From JBKBKN01 sp046294625 (GTDB lineage Bacteria > Bacteroidota > Bacteroidia > M30B66), in the NCBI GenBank assembly GCA_046294625.1, contig JBKBKN010000013.1, positions 1 through 64,000 on the forward strand: DNA of 64,000 nucleotides, given 5' to 3'. A model generated the notes under the pieces. That model did not search any database. It was not told where the DNA came from and worked only from the letters and a program-made list of their open reading frames with translations. A program made the translations under genes and the position numbers. Below, one piece after another: positions 26,935 to 34,865 of the stretch; the first letter of the stretch is position 1, and every line of letters begins with the position of its first letter.

Positions 26935-27294
26935 TCAACCGCGCGGTGGTGGATATAATGTGCTTAACTCAATATCGTTCCACACAGGATTAATACTTTT
27001 TGTGGAGCAGAAAATGAGTTCAATAACACCTGATTCCGGTCTTACAATAATCACATCATCACAGTATTCGATATCATTGAATTGAAAAAAATTTTCCTCA
27101 TCATGATGTTCACATTCACTACCACTTTCAGAAAGCGGCAAAATATCTTCAAGGATTAGCTCAACTAAACTCTCCGGCTCATCTGATTCTAAAATTAAAT
27201 CCTGATTGGGGGCCTCTGCACTCAGATTGAAAACATGCAATGCCATCAAAAACCAAATCATTTTGAAACAAAAGCGCTGATTGATGTTGAACAT
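26935..27294 (-). CDS. Small exported protein preceding RND operon (PPR tail)
   Basis: 119 residues from the ATG at 27294. The frame runs back to an ATG at 27342, but a promoter box (27305-27312) lies between them and the 27294 start gives a clean signal peptide ending near NLSAEAP. The mature part is acidic, with ECEHHDEENFFQF, two Cys in the middle region, and the tail LSTLYPPPRG. The protein aligns with the one at 44504-44887: EHHDEEN versus EHRDHEN, and PPPRG versus QPPRWV at the C-terminus. Both stand just upstream of an RND efflux operon. The family's function is unknown to me; a periplasmic metal-binding or pump-accessory role is inference. Confidence 0.65.
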   Translation of the reverse strand: MFNINQRFCFKMIWFLMALHVFNLSAEAPNQDLILESDEPESLVELILEDILPLSESGSECEHHDEENFFQFNDIEYCDDVIIVRPESGVIELIFCSTKSINPVWNDIELSTLYPPPRG

Positions 27295-27304
27295 ATTGCG
27301 GGTG

Positions 27305-27312
27305 CAAAAGTA
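27305..27312 (-). promoter_or_regulatory. -7 box (TACTTTTG) before the efflux-operon small gene
   Basis: Exact TAnnTTTG match on the minus strand, ten bases before the ATG at 27294. It supports that start over the upstream ATG at 27342 and is the likely promoter of the whole efflux operon. Confidence 0.5.
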
Positions 27313-27401
27313 TAAAAATTCACATAGGTTTAACGTGCTCAATTATTCATTTCTCGGCAGAAACTATTGAACTGAAATAGTTACCCCATTTCAATATTAT
27401 A

Positions 27402-27499
27402 NNNNNNNNNNNNNNNNNNNNNNNNNNNNNNNNNNNNNNNNNNNNNNNNNNNNNNNNNNNNNNNNNNNNNNNNNNNNNNNNNNNNNNNNNNNNNNNNNN
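27402..27499. other. Assembly gap (98 N)
   Basis: A run of 98 undetermined bases joins two contigs. It lies in the divergent intergenic region between the efflux operon and the sigma-factor gene, so upstream regulatory sites of both may be missing. The bases around it (27313-27595) carry no visible gene. Confidence 0.99.
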
Positions 27500-27595
27500 A
27501 CAACTGACTTTCAGATGTTTGCATTTTTTTAATATTTTCGTTGTAACAAATCGGTTTTTATTCGCTCCTATGCCATATGTGAAACCTTATTATGC

Positions 27596-28078
27596 ATGAC
27601 TGCCACAGAATACAATAAGGCTGTTGATCTTTATGCCGATGGGCTTTATCGCTTTGTGTTGAAAAACATCAAAGATGAAGATGAAGCGCGTGACATTGTG
27701 CAGGACACATTTGAAAAAGTTTGGATGAAAGCTGAAACAATTCAGGCAGACAAAGCAAAACCCTACTTATTCACCACGGCATATCATGCAGTAATAGAAA
27801 GAAGTAATAAAATCAGACTATTCAGCCCGATTGAAGACAATCATGAAAGCCTGATAGAACAATTTGCCGCCTTTGATGTGAAGAAAATTCTCAATGAAGC
27901 TGTGGAGCTTTTGCCTGCCGATCAAAAATCAGTACTGCTTCTCCGCGATTATGAAGGATATTCATACAAGGAGATTGCAGAAATCACCTCCTTGTCGGAG
28001 TCGCAAGTGAAGGTTTACATATTTAGAGCAAGAAGCTTTTTGAAAAATTATATCGTTAGCGCAGACAATCTGGTATGA
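27596..28078 (+). CDS. ECF-type RNA polymerase sigma factor
   Basis: 160 residues in the sigma-70 extracytoplasmic-function group. Region 2 covers about 8-70 with LYRFVLKNIKDEDEARDIVQ and DTFEKVWMK. Region 4 covers about 105-155 with LPADQKSVLLLRDYEGYSY, KEIAEITSLSESQVKVY and the helix-turn-helix RARSFLKNYI. There is no region 1 or 3. It should direct RNA polymerase to a small regulon. The gene overlaps the next one by four bases (ATGA), so the downstream membrane protein is translationally coupled and very likely its anti-sigma factor. The signal and target genes are not evident. Confidence 0.92.
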   Translation: MTATEYNKAVDLYADGLYRFVLKNIKDEDEARDIVQDTFEKVWMKAETIQADKAKPYLFTTAYHAVIERSNKIRLFSPIEDNHESLIEQFAAFDVKKILNEAVELLPADQKSVLLLRDYEGYSYKEIAEITSLSESQVKVYIFRARSFLKNYIVSADNLV

Positions 28079-29319
28079 GCAAAATAAATTTACATAATTA
28101 TGAAGCCTGGCTGCTTGACTATCAGGAAGGAAATCTTTCTGATGAGCAGGCAAATATACTCATGGCTTTTTTAGCTGCTCATCCAGAAATTGAAATTGAT
28201 TTGGAGGGCTTTGACGAATTAAAATTAAGCCCTGAAAATGATGCATTTCAAGGCAAATTTTCACTATATCAGATACCCGATCAAATCAAAGAAGAGTTTG
28301 ATTCCCTTTCAGTATTGATAATCGATGGCGAAATCAGCGCTGATGAGCAAATGCGTCTTAACGAGATCATGTCTGAATTCCCAATGTTGGAAAATGAGCT
28401 TTCGACATGGAAAAAGACTCAACTTCAACCGGAAGAAATACGCTTTGGAGAACATCAATCACTGAAAAAAGTCGCACAAGAACTCACCGAATTTGAGCTT
28501 TTGGCTCTTCACCATATTGAAGGTCTTGCTACCATTGAGCAGGAGAATAAGTTGCAAGTAGAGCTGAAAACAGATCCGAAACATGCGCAAATTTTTACAG
28601 CGCTTTTCAAGAGTAAACTCAAAGCCGATATGGAAATCACTTTCGCCGACAAGGCATTGCTGAAAAAGCATATCCCATTCTTTACGGCCTATCGCCAACC
28701 CTTACGATACATTGTGAGTGTGGCTGCAGTAGTGGTTTTTATTCTTGCAGTTATTCCCTTTATGCCAATCAACGAACAGAGTCAATCATCTGCTATGGCT
28801 TTGGTAAACCAAAATAAGCCCTTAAACACCGCGAGAAAGACCGCCAAGAAAACCGAATTGATGTCAGAAAATGAAGTTTCAAGTCCACTTGAAAAAATCT
28901 CTATCCAAGAAGCAGTCTTGCAAGATGAGTCAATAAATAATCAATCCACTGCCGGAGAACAATTGGCATCGCTGCCGCTTATTGGTATTTCTGAAATTCA
29001 TACTGAAACCCAGAACATTTCAACAATTGCTCACCCGCTAACTTATTCTGATGAATTGGCTATTATGCCTAATGCCGAAGGAGGAATATTTGATCCCGTC
29101 AATGAGTTGCTTCGCTTGCGAAATCTAGCCCTCCGCCAAATCAATCGCATCACTGAGCTTCCTGAGCAAATCAATATTAAGCGAGAAGATATTGCACAGG
29201 GTGCAGAAAAAATCACCAATGGAAATGTGCGTATCAACGCTGAGAAAGATGAGAGTAAACAAAACTATGGCTTCTCCATCGGTTCATTTAGCTACGAGCG
29301 CATAAAAGGAAACAGGTAA
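28075..29319 (+). CDS. Putative anti-sigma factor with three tandem repeats
   Basis: 414 residues, one transmembrane helix at about 211-229 (YIVSVAAVVVFILAVIP). The cytosolic N-terminus is built from three units of about 65 residues (8-72, 73-137, 138-202). Each starts with a helix ending in an acidic EG/DG-x-(L/I/A)-(S/T)-x-(E/D)EQ turn, then a helix, then L.PE...F.....L. I see no Cys/His zinc site of classical ZAS anti-sigma factors. The periplasmic part (about 230-414) is low in recognisable structure, with many Gln, Glu and Asn. The overlap with the ECF sigma gene makes an anti-sigma role the best guess. No known family name is offered. Confidence 0.7.
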   Translation: MSKINLHNYEAWLLDYQEGNLSDEQANILMAFLAAHPEIEIDLEGFDELKLSPENDAFQGKFSLYQIPDQIKEEFDSLSVLIIDGEISADEQMRLNEIMSEFPMLENELSTWKKTQLQPEEIRFGEHQSLKKVAQELTEFELLALHHIEGLATIEQENKLQVELKTDPKHAQIFTALFKSKLKADMEITFADKALLKKHIPFFTAYRQPLRYIVSVAAVVVFILAVIPFMPINEQSQSSAMALVNQNKPLNTARKTAKKTELMSENEVSSPLEKISIQEAVLQDESINNQSTAGEQLASLPLIGISEIHTETQNISTIAHPLTYSDELAIMPNAEGGIFDPVNELLRLRNLALRQINRITELPEQINIKREDIAQGAEKITNGNVRINAEKDESKQNYGFSIGSFSYERIKGNR

Positions 29320-29320
29320 A

Positions 29321-29352
29321 AGTTTGCGCGAAGAAGCGAAGAATGAAGATGC
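29321..29352. repeat. Candidate dispersed repeat, reverse-oriented copy
   Basis: The segment agtttgcgcgaagaagcgaa followed by gaatgaag has cttcgc/tttgcg units on the opposite strand to those at 2321-2352. It lies just after the anti-sigma gene. Weak, by-eye similarity only. Confidence 0.25.
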
Positions 29353-29374
29353 ACGTGTTCCGCTTAGATTGTTT

Positions 29375-29382
29375 TACCTTTG
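29375..29382 (+). promoter_or_regulatory. -7 box (TACCTTTG) of rimO-bshC
   Basis: Exact TAnnTTTG match that ends 50 bases before the GTG start of rimO. The leader between them is T-rich. It is the likely promoter of the rimO-bshC pair. Confidence 0.5.
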
Positions 29383-29432
29383 CAGCTTAAACAAAAACAA
29401 GTTTTGTTTTTTAATTCGTCTTCTCTTTAATT

Positions 29433-30746
29433 GTGAAAACCAAAACACTCAAAAAAAATAAGGTAAACGTAGTCACGCTGGGCTGCTCCAAAAATATTTA
29501 CGACTCCGAAGTCTTGATGGGTCAGCTCAAGGCCAACCACTTCGAAGTGGAGCATGAAGCAAAAAAAGATGACTCAGAGATTGTGATCATCAACACCTGT
29601 GGATTCATCGAAAATGCCAAGCAGGAATCGATTGACACCATATTGCGTTATGTAGATGCCAAAGAAAAAGGTCTGGTTGATAAGGTGTATGTTACAGGTT
29701 GCTTATCAGAGCGCTATAAGCCAGATTTGGAAAAAGAAATCCCTGAAGTGGATGCCTATTTTGGCACTAGAGATCTGCCAAGACTGCTCAAAACACTCAA
29801 AGCAGACTACAAACAAGAACTCATAGGGGAGCGCTTATTAACCACGCCGCATCACTATGCCTATTTTAAAATTTCGGAAGGCTGCGACCGACCATGCTCT
29901 TTTTGTGCCATTCCACTGATGCGTGGCAAACATGTGTCTATTCCTATGGAACAATTGGTGACACAGGCACAAAATCTGGCCAAAAATGGCACCAAAGAGT
30001 TAATGATTATTGCGCAAGACTCCACCTATTACGGACTTGACCTTTACAGAAAAAGAAATTTGGCCGAATTGCTTGAAAGATTGAGTGATGTAGAAGGAAT
30101 TGAATGGCTGCGTCTGCACTATGCCTTCCCAGCGGGTTTTCCCGAAGATATTTTGGATGTAATTGCGAATAACCCAAAAGTGTGCAAGTATATTGACATG
30201 CCTTTGCAGCATATCAGCGATGCTATGCTCAAAGCCATGCGCCGCGGCACAACCAAGCAAAAAACTATTGACTTAGTGAATAAAATCCGCGATAAAGTTC
30301 CCGGCATTTCGCTTCGAACTACCTTGATTAGTGGCTATCCGGGAGAAACGGATGACGATTTTGAGCAAATGCTCGAATGGGTTAAAGATACACGCTTCGA
30401 TCGTCTTGGTATTTTCAGCTATTCACATGAAGAAAATACGCATGCTTATCAATTTGAAGATGATGTGCCACAGGAAGTGAAAGATGAGCGCTGCGAAATC
30501 ATTATGGATGCACAAGCTGCTATCTCATTTGACTTGAACGAAACCAAAGTAGGTAAAACCTTCAAAGTGTTGTTTGATCGTAAAGAAGGAGATTTTTTTA
30601 TTGGTCGCACAGAGTTCGACTCGCCCGAGGTGGACAATGAAGTGCTGGTGAATGCCAAAGAAAACTTTGTTCGCATCGGCGATTTTGCCGAAGTGCAAAT
30701 TATGCAAGCCGAAGCTTTTGATCTAATAGGAAAGGTGGTTTCATAA
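29433..30746 (+). CDS. rimO: Ribosomal protein S12 methylthiotransferase
   Basis: Radical-SAM enzyme that adds a methylthio group to the conserved Asp of ribosomal protein S12. At 437 residues it has family length. The N-terminal UPF0004 domain carries the auxiliary [4Fe-4S] cysteines C18 (LGCSKN), C56 (NTCGF) and C90 (TGCLS). The radical-SAM cluster is C151, C155 and C158 in EGCDRPCSFCAIP. A C-terminal TRAM-like region ends the protein. The start is GTG; it aligns with the usual MKTKTLK beginning of Bacteroidota RimO and no better ATG exists before LGCSKN. The stop codon directly abuts the ATG of bshC (TAAATG). Confidence 0.95.
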   Translation: MKTKTLKKNKVNVVTLGCSKNIYDSEVLMGQLKANHFEVEHEAKKDDSEIVIINTCGFIENAKQESIDTILRYVDAKEKGLVDKVYVTGCLSERYKPDLEKEIPEVDAYFGTRDLPRLLKTLKADYKQELIGERLLTTPHHYAYFKISEGCDRPCSFCAIPLMRGKHVSIPMEQLVTQAQNLAKNGTKELMIIAQDSTYYGLDLYRKRNLAELLERLSDVEGIEWLRLHYAFPAGFPEDILDVIANNPKVCKYIDMPLQHISDAMLKAMRRGTTKQKTIDLVNKIRDKVPGISLRTTLISGYPGETDDDFEQMLEWVKDTRFDRLGIFSYSHEENTHAYQFEDDVPQEVKDERCEIIMDAQAAISFDLNETKVGKTFKVLFDRKEGDFFIGRTEFDSPEVDNEVLVNAKENFVRIGDFAEVQIMQAEAFDLIGKVVS

Positions 30747-32366
30747 ATGGAAGGCCGCTGTTTCCATATCCCTTATGAAGATACTCGACGTTTCTCGCGC
30801 TTGCTGATTGACTATGTGCAGCAAGCTGAAAAACTTAAACCTTACATGGCTTTCAGCCCTGATATCGATGGACTGCAACAGGCCATCGAAGAACGAAAAA
30901 ATAAATCGGTCAATAGGTCAGTACTCGTCGAAACAATGCTCAAACAGTACAACCATTTGCTATCGGATGAAGATATTGCTTTGCAAATACAGCAAATTCA
31001 TTTGCTTAGAAACGACAACACTTTTACCATTACCACCGGACAACAAACCGGGATTTTCTTAGGACCGCTTTATACGCTATTGAAGGCCATTACAGTCATC
31101 AAACTAAGCCGACAACTAAAGGCTCAACTTCCAAAATATGATTTTGTCCCTGTTTTTTGGTTGGCGAGCGAAGACCATGATAAAGAAGAAATCAATCATC
31201 TATGGATTCGCGATCAAAAATTTGTTTGGCAAACTGAACAAGAAGGCGCAGTAGGACAATTTAAAACAGAAGGATTAAGTGATTTAGTATGCGAAGTGAC
31301 TAATTTTCTAGGAAAAGGTAATTTTCACACTGAGCTGATAAAGATTTTAAATAAAGCTTATTCAAAAACCACTTTGGCTGATGCTACTTTTTATATACTG
31401 CATTGCTTGCTTAGTCATGAAGGATTACTCGTGCTCAATCCGGACGATGCAGACTTGAAAAAGCTGTTTATCCCAATATTGCACAATGAAGTGCTGGAGC
31501 AAAACAGCATCCATGCACTGAACAAGCAAACCACATACTTAGCTCAACATTATTCTCCGCAAATCACAGGAAGGGAAATTAATCTGTTTTATTTATCCGA
31601 ATCCGGCAGAAGCTTAATTTCGGAAATCAATTCCAAATCTGCCGATCGGGAGTTTGCCTGTGTGGATATCCATAAAAAATGGAATGCAAAAGAATTACTG
31701 AACGAAATCGATTCGCATCCCGAAAATTTCAGCCCCAATGTGGTGCTCAGACCTGTGTATCAGGAAACCATACTTCCAAACATTGCTTATGTAGGCGGGG
31801 CTGCTGAAGTAGCTTATTGGATGCAGCTAAAGGGAGTTTTCGAAGCGAATCAAACCTTTTTCCCTGTGATAATTCCAAGAAACTCGGTTGGTTTTATTTC
31901 TACTAACAGCTTGCGAAAGCTCGACAAAATGAACTTGAATCCGATAGACTTGTTTAAAGATAAAAATGCGTTGATCAAATCCTTTTTGATTAGAGAAAAA
32001 GGTGAACAACTCCTACTCAAGGAAGAGCATTTAAAACTTAGCGAACTGCTCGCCGGACTCAAACTGAAAGCAGAGACCACCGATATCACGCTTAGCGCGG
32101 CCGCAGAAGCTTTGCATCACCGGTGGCAACGCGAATTAAATAACTTTTCCCAGAAGCTATTAAGAGCTGAAAAACGAAAAGAACAAGACGCCATTCGTCG
32201 TATTGATGAATTATTGGGGGAGCTTTTCCCACAAGGCAAACTGCAAGAGCGACATCACACCTTGTTGTCTTATTTCATTGACTATGGGCATGGGTTTATA
32301 AAAATGTTGCTCCAGGAGCTTGACCCACTCGACGGGAGATTCGTGCTCATTGAATTATCAAAATAA
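30747..32366 (+). CDS. bshC: Bacillithiol biosynthesis cysteine-adding enzyme
   Basis: 539 residues, family length. BshC joins cysteine to glucosaminyl-malate in the last step of making bacillithiol, the low-molecular-weight thiol of Firmicutes and many Bacteroidota. Characteristic segments are TTGQQTGIFLGPLYTLLKA (about 96-114), PVFWLASEDHDKEEI (about 135-149), LRPVYQETILPNIAYVGG and AEVAYWMQLKG. A coiled-coil arm spans about 440-500. The ATG follows the rimO stop without any gap, so both are one transcript. The bshA and bshB genes are not in the window, and a thiol role is inferred from family. Confidence 0.93.
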   Translation: MEGRCFHIPYEDTRRFSRLLIDYVQQAEKLKPYMAFSPDIDGLQQAIEERKNKSVNRSVLVETMLKQYNHLLSDEDIALQIQQIHLLRNDNTFTITTGQQTGIFLGPLYTLLKAITVIKLSRQLKAQLPKYDFVPVFWLASEDHDKEEINHLWIRDQKFVWQTEQEGAVGQFKTEGLSDLVCEVTNFLGKGNFHTELIKILNKAYSKTTLADATFYILHCLLSHEGLLVLNPDDADLKKLFIPILHNEVLEQNSIHALNKQTTYLAQHYSPQITGREINLFYLSESGRSLISEINSKSADREFACVDIHKKWNAKELLNEIDSHPENFSPNVVLRPVYQETILPNIAYVGGAAEVAYWMQLKGVFEANQTFFPVIIPRNSVGFISTNSLRKLDKMNLNPIDLFKDKNALIKSFLIREKGEQLLLKEEHLKLSELLAGLKLKAETTDITLSAAAEALHHRWQRELNNFSQKLLRAEKRKEQDAIRRIDELLGELFPQGKLQERHHTLLSYFIDYGHGFIKMLLQELDPLDGRFVLIELSK

Positions 32367-32522
32367 GTGCTCAAACTTATTAGTCCGTCTCATTTGAGTT
32401 TAAGCATTCAAGCTCTTCAATATTGTAGGCGATAAAATAAGCATTCTAAGTGAAAGAGTGGTAAAATATTGTTTTCATAACGCTTGAAGTTTCCATGTGA
32501 CAATAGACAGATGAAGGCTCGC

Positions 32523-33407
32523 TCAATAGGTTTTAGGAAAATTGGGGTCGGTCAGAATCACAAAATCACCCATCGCTTGATGTAGTTCTGCCTTGAAATC
32601 GGGGAAATTATCATCAGCAAAGGCGGAAATTACTAGCACTTTTGCTTTAGGCGCATACTTTTTTAAATGCGTGAAAATACCCAAACGTTCATCACTGTGA
32701 AAACGGCCATTGAGATGCAACACCTTATGCGACTTGTGCTTTCTTCTTGCTTCTGCAATGCTGTAAGCCATCGTAGCATCCCAGAGCGATTGTGCCAAAG
32801 GTAGATCAAAGCCTACCATAGCAGCAGGAGCGCCATGCCCCATCATGGCATTTAACTTGTCGAGATAAGCGGGCGATGGTCCATCGAATGGCAAAGGAGC
32901 AAAATGTGCTTTTGAAGCCTTAGGAAGGGCTTTGAGTCCTTCAATACCTTCCCTACCTGCCAGATTGCTGTATCGGCTTGCCGCATTTGCAGCAATCACG
33001 GGTATTTTTCGCGATTTGGCCAATTCAACCAGAGGTCTATAGTTGCTGTAATTGCTCCAAGCCCGCGCATCTTTTCTGAAATGCTTTTCCTTGATTTTAT
33101 CCATCAAGTATTCATCCATCACTGTTTGCACATCTCTTTCAAACATTTCCATAGAAAGCACCACTTTATTGTTCTGCAATTGCAGCAGTTCTTCAAATAA
33201 ACGAAGTTGCAAAAAGTGTGTCACTGAATCATTGTGTTCTTCCCCAAACAAGATCACATTAGCCTGAAGTAACTCCTTAGCCATCAATTTAATCGTTAAG
33301 GCTTCTCCTGTAGAAGTTTTATAGATGCGAAAGTGACTTTCATCGGGCTGTGCATTCATAAGGTTAATTGCTAAACTCATTATGCACATCAGTAAGATTT
33401 TTTTCAT
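32523..33407 (-). CDS. ChaN-like haem-binding uptake family protein
   Basis: 294 residues with a signal peptide (1-19, cut near LMNAQPD). The mature protein belongs to the ChaN/DUF399 group of the Tiki-like superfamily: GEEHNDSVTHFLQL, LSMEMFERD, PVIAANAASRY and NGRFHSDERLGI (near 237-248) are the conserved blocks. C. jejuni ChaN binds haem and is a lipoprotein; this one has a plain type I signal instead of a lipobox, so it is probably periplasmic. Iron or haem handling is a family inference. It stands alone, divergent from the gene at 33530. Confidence 0.85.
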   Translation of the reverse strand: MKKILLMCIMSLAINLMNAQPDESHFRIYKTSTGEALTIKLMAKELLQANVILFGEEHNDSVTHFLQLRLFEELLQLQNNKVVLSMEMFERDVQTVMDEYLMDKIKEKHFRKDARAWSNYSNYRPLVELAKSRKIPVIAANAASRYSNLAGREGIEGLKALPKASKAHFAPLPFDGPSPAYLDKLNAMMGHGAPAAMVGFDLPLAQSLWDATMAYSIAEARRKHKSHKVLHLNGRFHSDERLGIFTHLKKYAPKAKVLVISAFADDNFPDFKAELHQAMGDFVILTDPNFPKTY

Positions 33408-33500
33408 TGTTTCTGCTCGGGACTTATCAAAAAAGGGTGCTCGAAAAAAACAAAGATGCAGAATTAATCATCATTAAACATAAATTTCTGTTGATTTTCA

Positions 33501-33508
33501 TAGGTTTG
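33501..33508 (+). promoter_or_regulatory. -7 box (TAGGTTTG) of the GlmU-like gene
   Basis: Exact TAnnTTTG match ending 21 bases before the ATG at 33530. No clear -33 partner. Confidence 0.45.
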
Positions 33509-33529
33509 CTCAGAGATATTTAAAGTAAA

Positions 33530-34705
33530 ATGAATCTGGTATTGTTTGATAATGCTGCACGCGAGCATTTGCTCCCCTTCACTTTTACCCGTCCTGTAGC
33601 GGCTATTCGGATAGGAATTTTTGCTATTGCAGAAAAATGGGAAAAGGTATTTCAAACCGAGGCGAGCTATTTGACTCAGGACTATTTATCTAAAAAATTT
33701 CCGCTACATCTTGACGAAAAAGAAGAAGCTACCTTCATCGCCGGAAATCTGCTACCGAATGCTGCAACGGTTGAGGCCATTCAAGAGTTAAAACCCGGTC
33801 AAGCCTTATTCAGCAATGCATTTCTCATGGCCTTTAAAGGAACATTAGCAAATCTCAATGCGAAAAATTTTGAAACCAAAACTTATGTAGGAGCGCTATT
33901 TAGCTTAGACCGATTGTGGGAAATTTTCAGTAAAAATGGCTCAGCTATAGATGAAGACCTTAAATTGTTGCGTATTCGAAAAGGTGTACCAGAGCATCTG
34001 AAAGCAACCAACCTTTGGATTGGCGATGATGTGTATGTGGAAGAAGGTGCAAAAGTCACGGCATCGGTAATCAATAGCAACACGGGGCCAGTATATATCG
34101 GTAAAGATGCTGAAATCATGGAAGGATGCACCATTCGCGGGCCATTTGCACTATGCGAGCATTCTGTATTGAAAATGGGTGCCAAAGTGTATGGTCCCAC
34201 CACAATTGGACCTTATTCAAAAGCAGGTGGTGAAATTGGCAACAGCGTGATCTTTGGCTATTCCAACAAGGGGCATGAAGGCTTTCTGGGAAATTCTGTT
34301 TTGGGAGAATGGTGCAACCTCGGTGCCGACACCAACAATTCGAACCTGAAAAACAACTACGGCAATGTGAAGCTCTGGAATTATGCCCTTAATGCAATGG
34401 AAAACAGCGGATTACAGTTTTGCGGACTGATGATGGGAGATCATTCCAAATGTGGCATCAATACCATGTTCAATACCGGAACCGTAGTGGGCGTTTCAGC
34501 AAATATTTATGGCGCAGGCTTTCCGCCTAACTTCATTCCTTCCTTTGCCTGGGGCGGCGCCGATGGATTTCAAACCTACAAACCGGAAAAAGCTTTTGAA
34601 ACAGCAGAAAGGGTTTTTGAACGCCGAAATCTGGCATTTGACCAAGAAGAACAAGACATTCTGTCAAAAGTGTTTGAGCTAACTACAAAATACCGCACAT
34701 TTTGA
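33530..34705 (+). CDS. GlmU-like sugar nucleotidyltransferase family protein
   Basis: 391 residues, cytosolic. The first 150 residues have a nucleotidyltransferase-like start (MNLVLFDNAAREHLLPFTFT), but the usual GxGTRMxPxxK nucleotide loop of GlmU or RmlA is not there. Residues about 165-330 are a left-handed beta-helix of hexapeptide repeats (NTGPVYIGKDAEIMEGC, IRGPFALCEHSVLKMGAKV), followed by GEWCNLGADTNNSNLKNNYG and MMGDHSKCGINTMFNTGTVV as in the acetyltransferase half of GlmU. The family is common in Bacteroidota and usually named GlmU-like. Its real substrate, and whether the N-terminal half is catalytic, is uncertain. Confidence 0.8.
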   Translation: MNLVLFDNAAREHLLPFTFTRPVAAIRIGIFAIAEKWEKVFQTEASYLTQDYLSKKFPLHLDEKEEATFIAGNLLPNAATVEAIQELKPGQALFSNAFLMAFKGTLANLNAKNFETKTYVGALFSLDRLWEIFSKNGSAIDEDLKLLRIRKGVPEHLKATNLWIGDDVYVEEGAKVTASVINSNTGPVYIGKDAEIMEGCTIRGPFALCEHSVLKMGAKVYGPTTIGPYSKAGGEIGNSVIFGYSNKGHEGFLGNSVLGEWCNLGADTNNSNLKNNYGNVKLWNYALNAMENSGLQFCGLMMGDHSKCGINTMFNTGTVVGVSANIYGAGFPPNFIPSFAWGGADGFQTYKPEKAFETAERVFERRNLAFDQEEQDILSKVFELTTKYRTF

Positions 34706-34818
34706 CAGAAACAGCCCGACTTTCAAGGCGCTGAAAATCTGACTATTAAAGCGATATCGTCTTGAAATTACAGCATGGCACTCTTATTGACTATATGCCT
34801 TTCCAATTTAATTTTTCG

Positions 34819-34835
34819 CATCAGCCTATCTGATG
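34819..34835. promoter_or_regulatory. Inverted repeat upstream of lon
   Basis: CATCAG-cctat-CTGATG, a perfect 6-bp inverted repeat with a 5-base centre, lies 30 bases before the lon ATG. It could be an operator or an RNA hairpin. It does not match the CIRCE heat-shock element. Confidence 0.3.
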
Positions 34836-34865
34836 TGACGAAATGTCATAACTTGCATTTGATTT

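Noticed and set aside
26935..27342. Longer start for the small exported protein (ATG at 27342)
   Set aside because: The extension lies upstream of a promoter box and would put 16 residues before the signal peptide.
27402..27499. Possible phage or mobile element hidden at the N run
   Set aside because: The flanking genes are ordinary and the gap is short; nothing supports it.
34819..34835. CIRCE-like heat-shock element before lon
   Set aside because: The half-sites do not match TTAGCACTC and the spacing differs.
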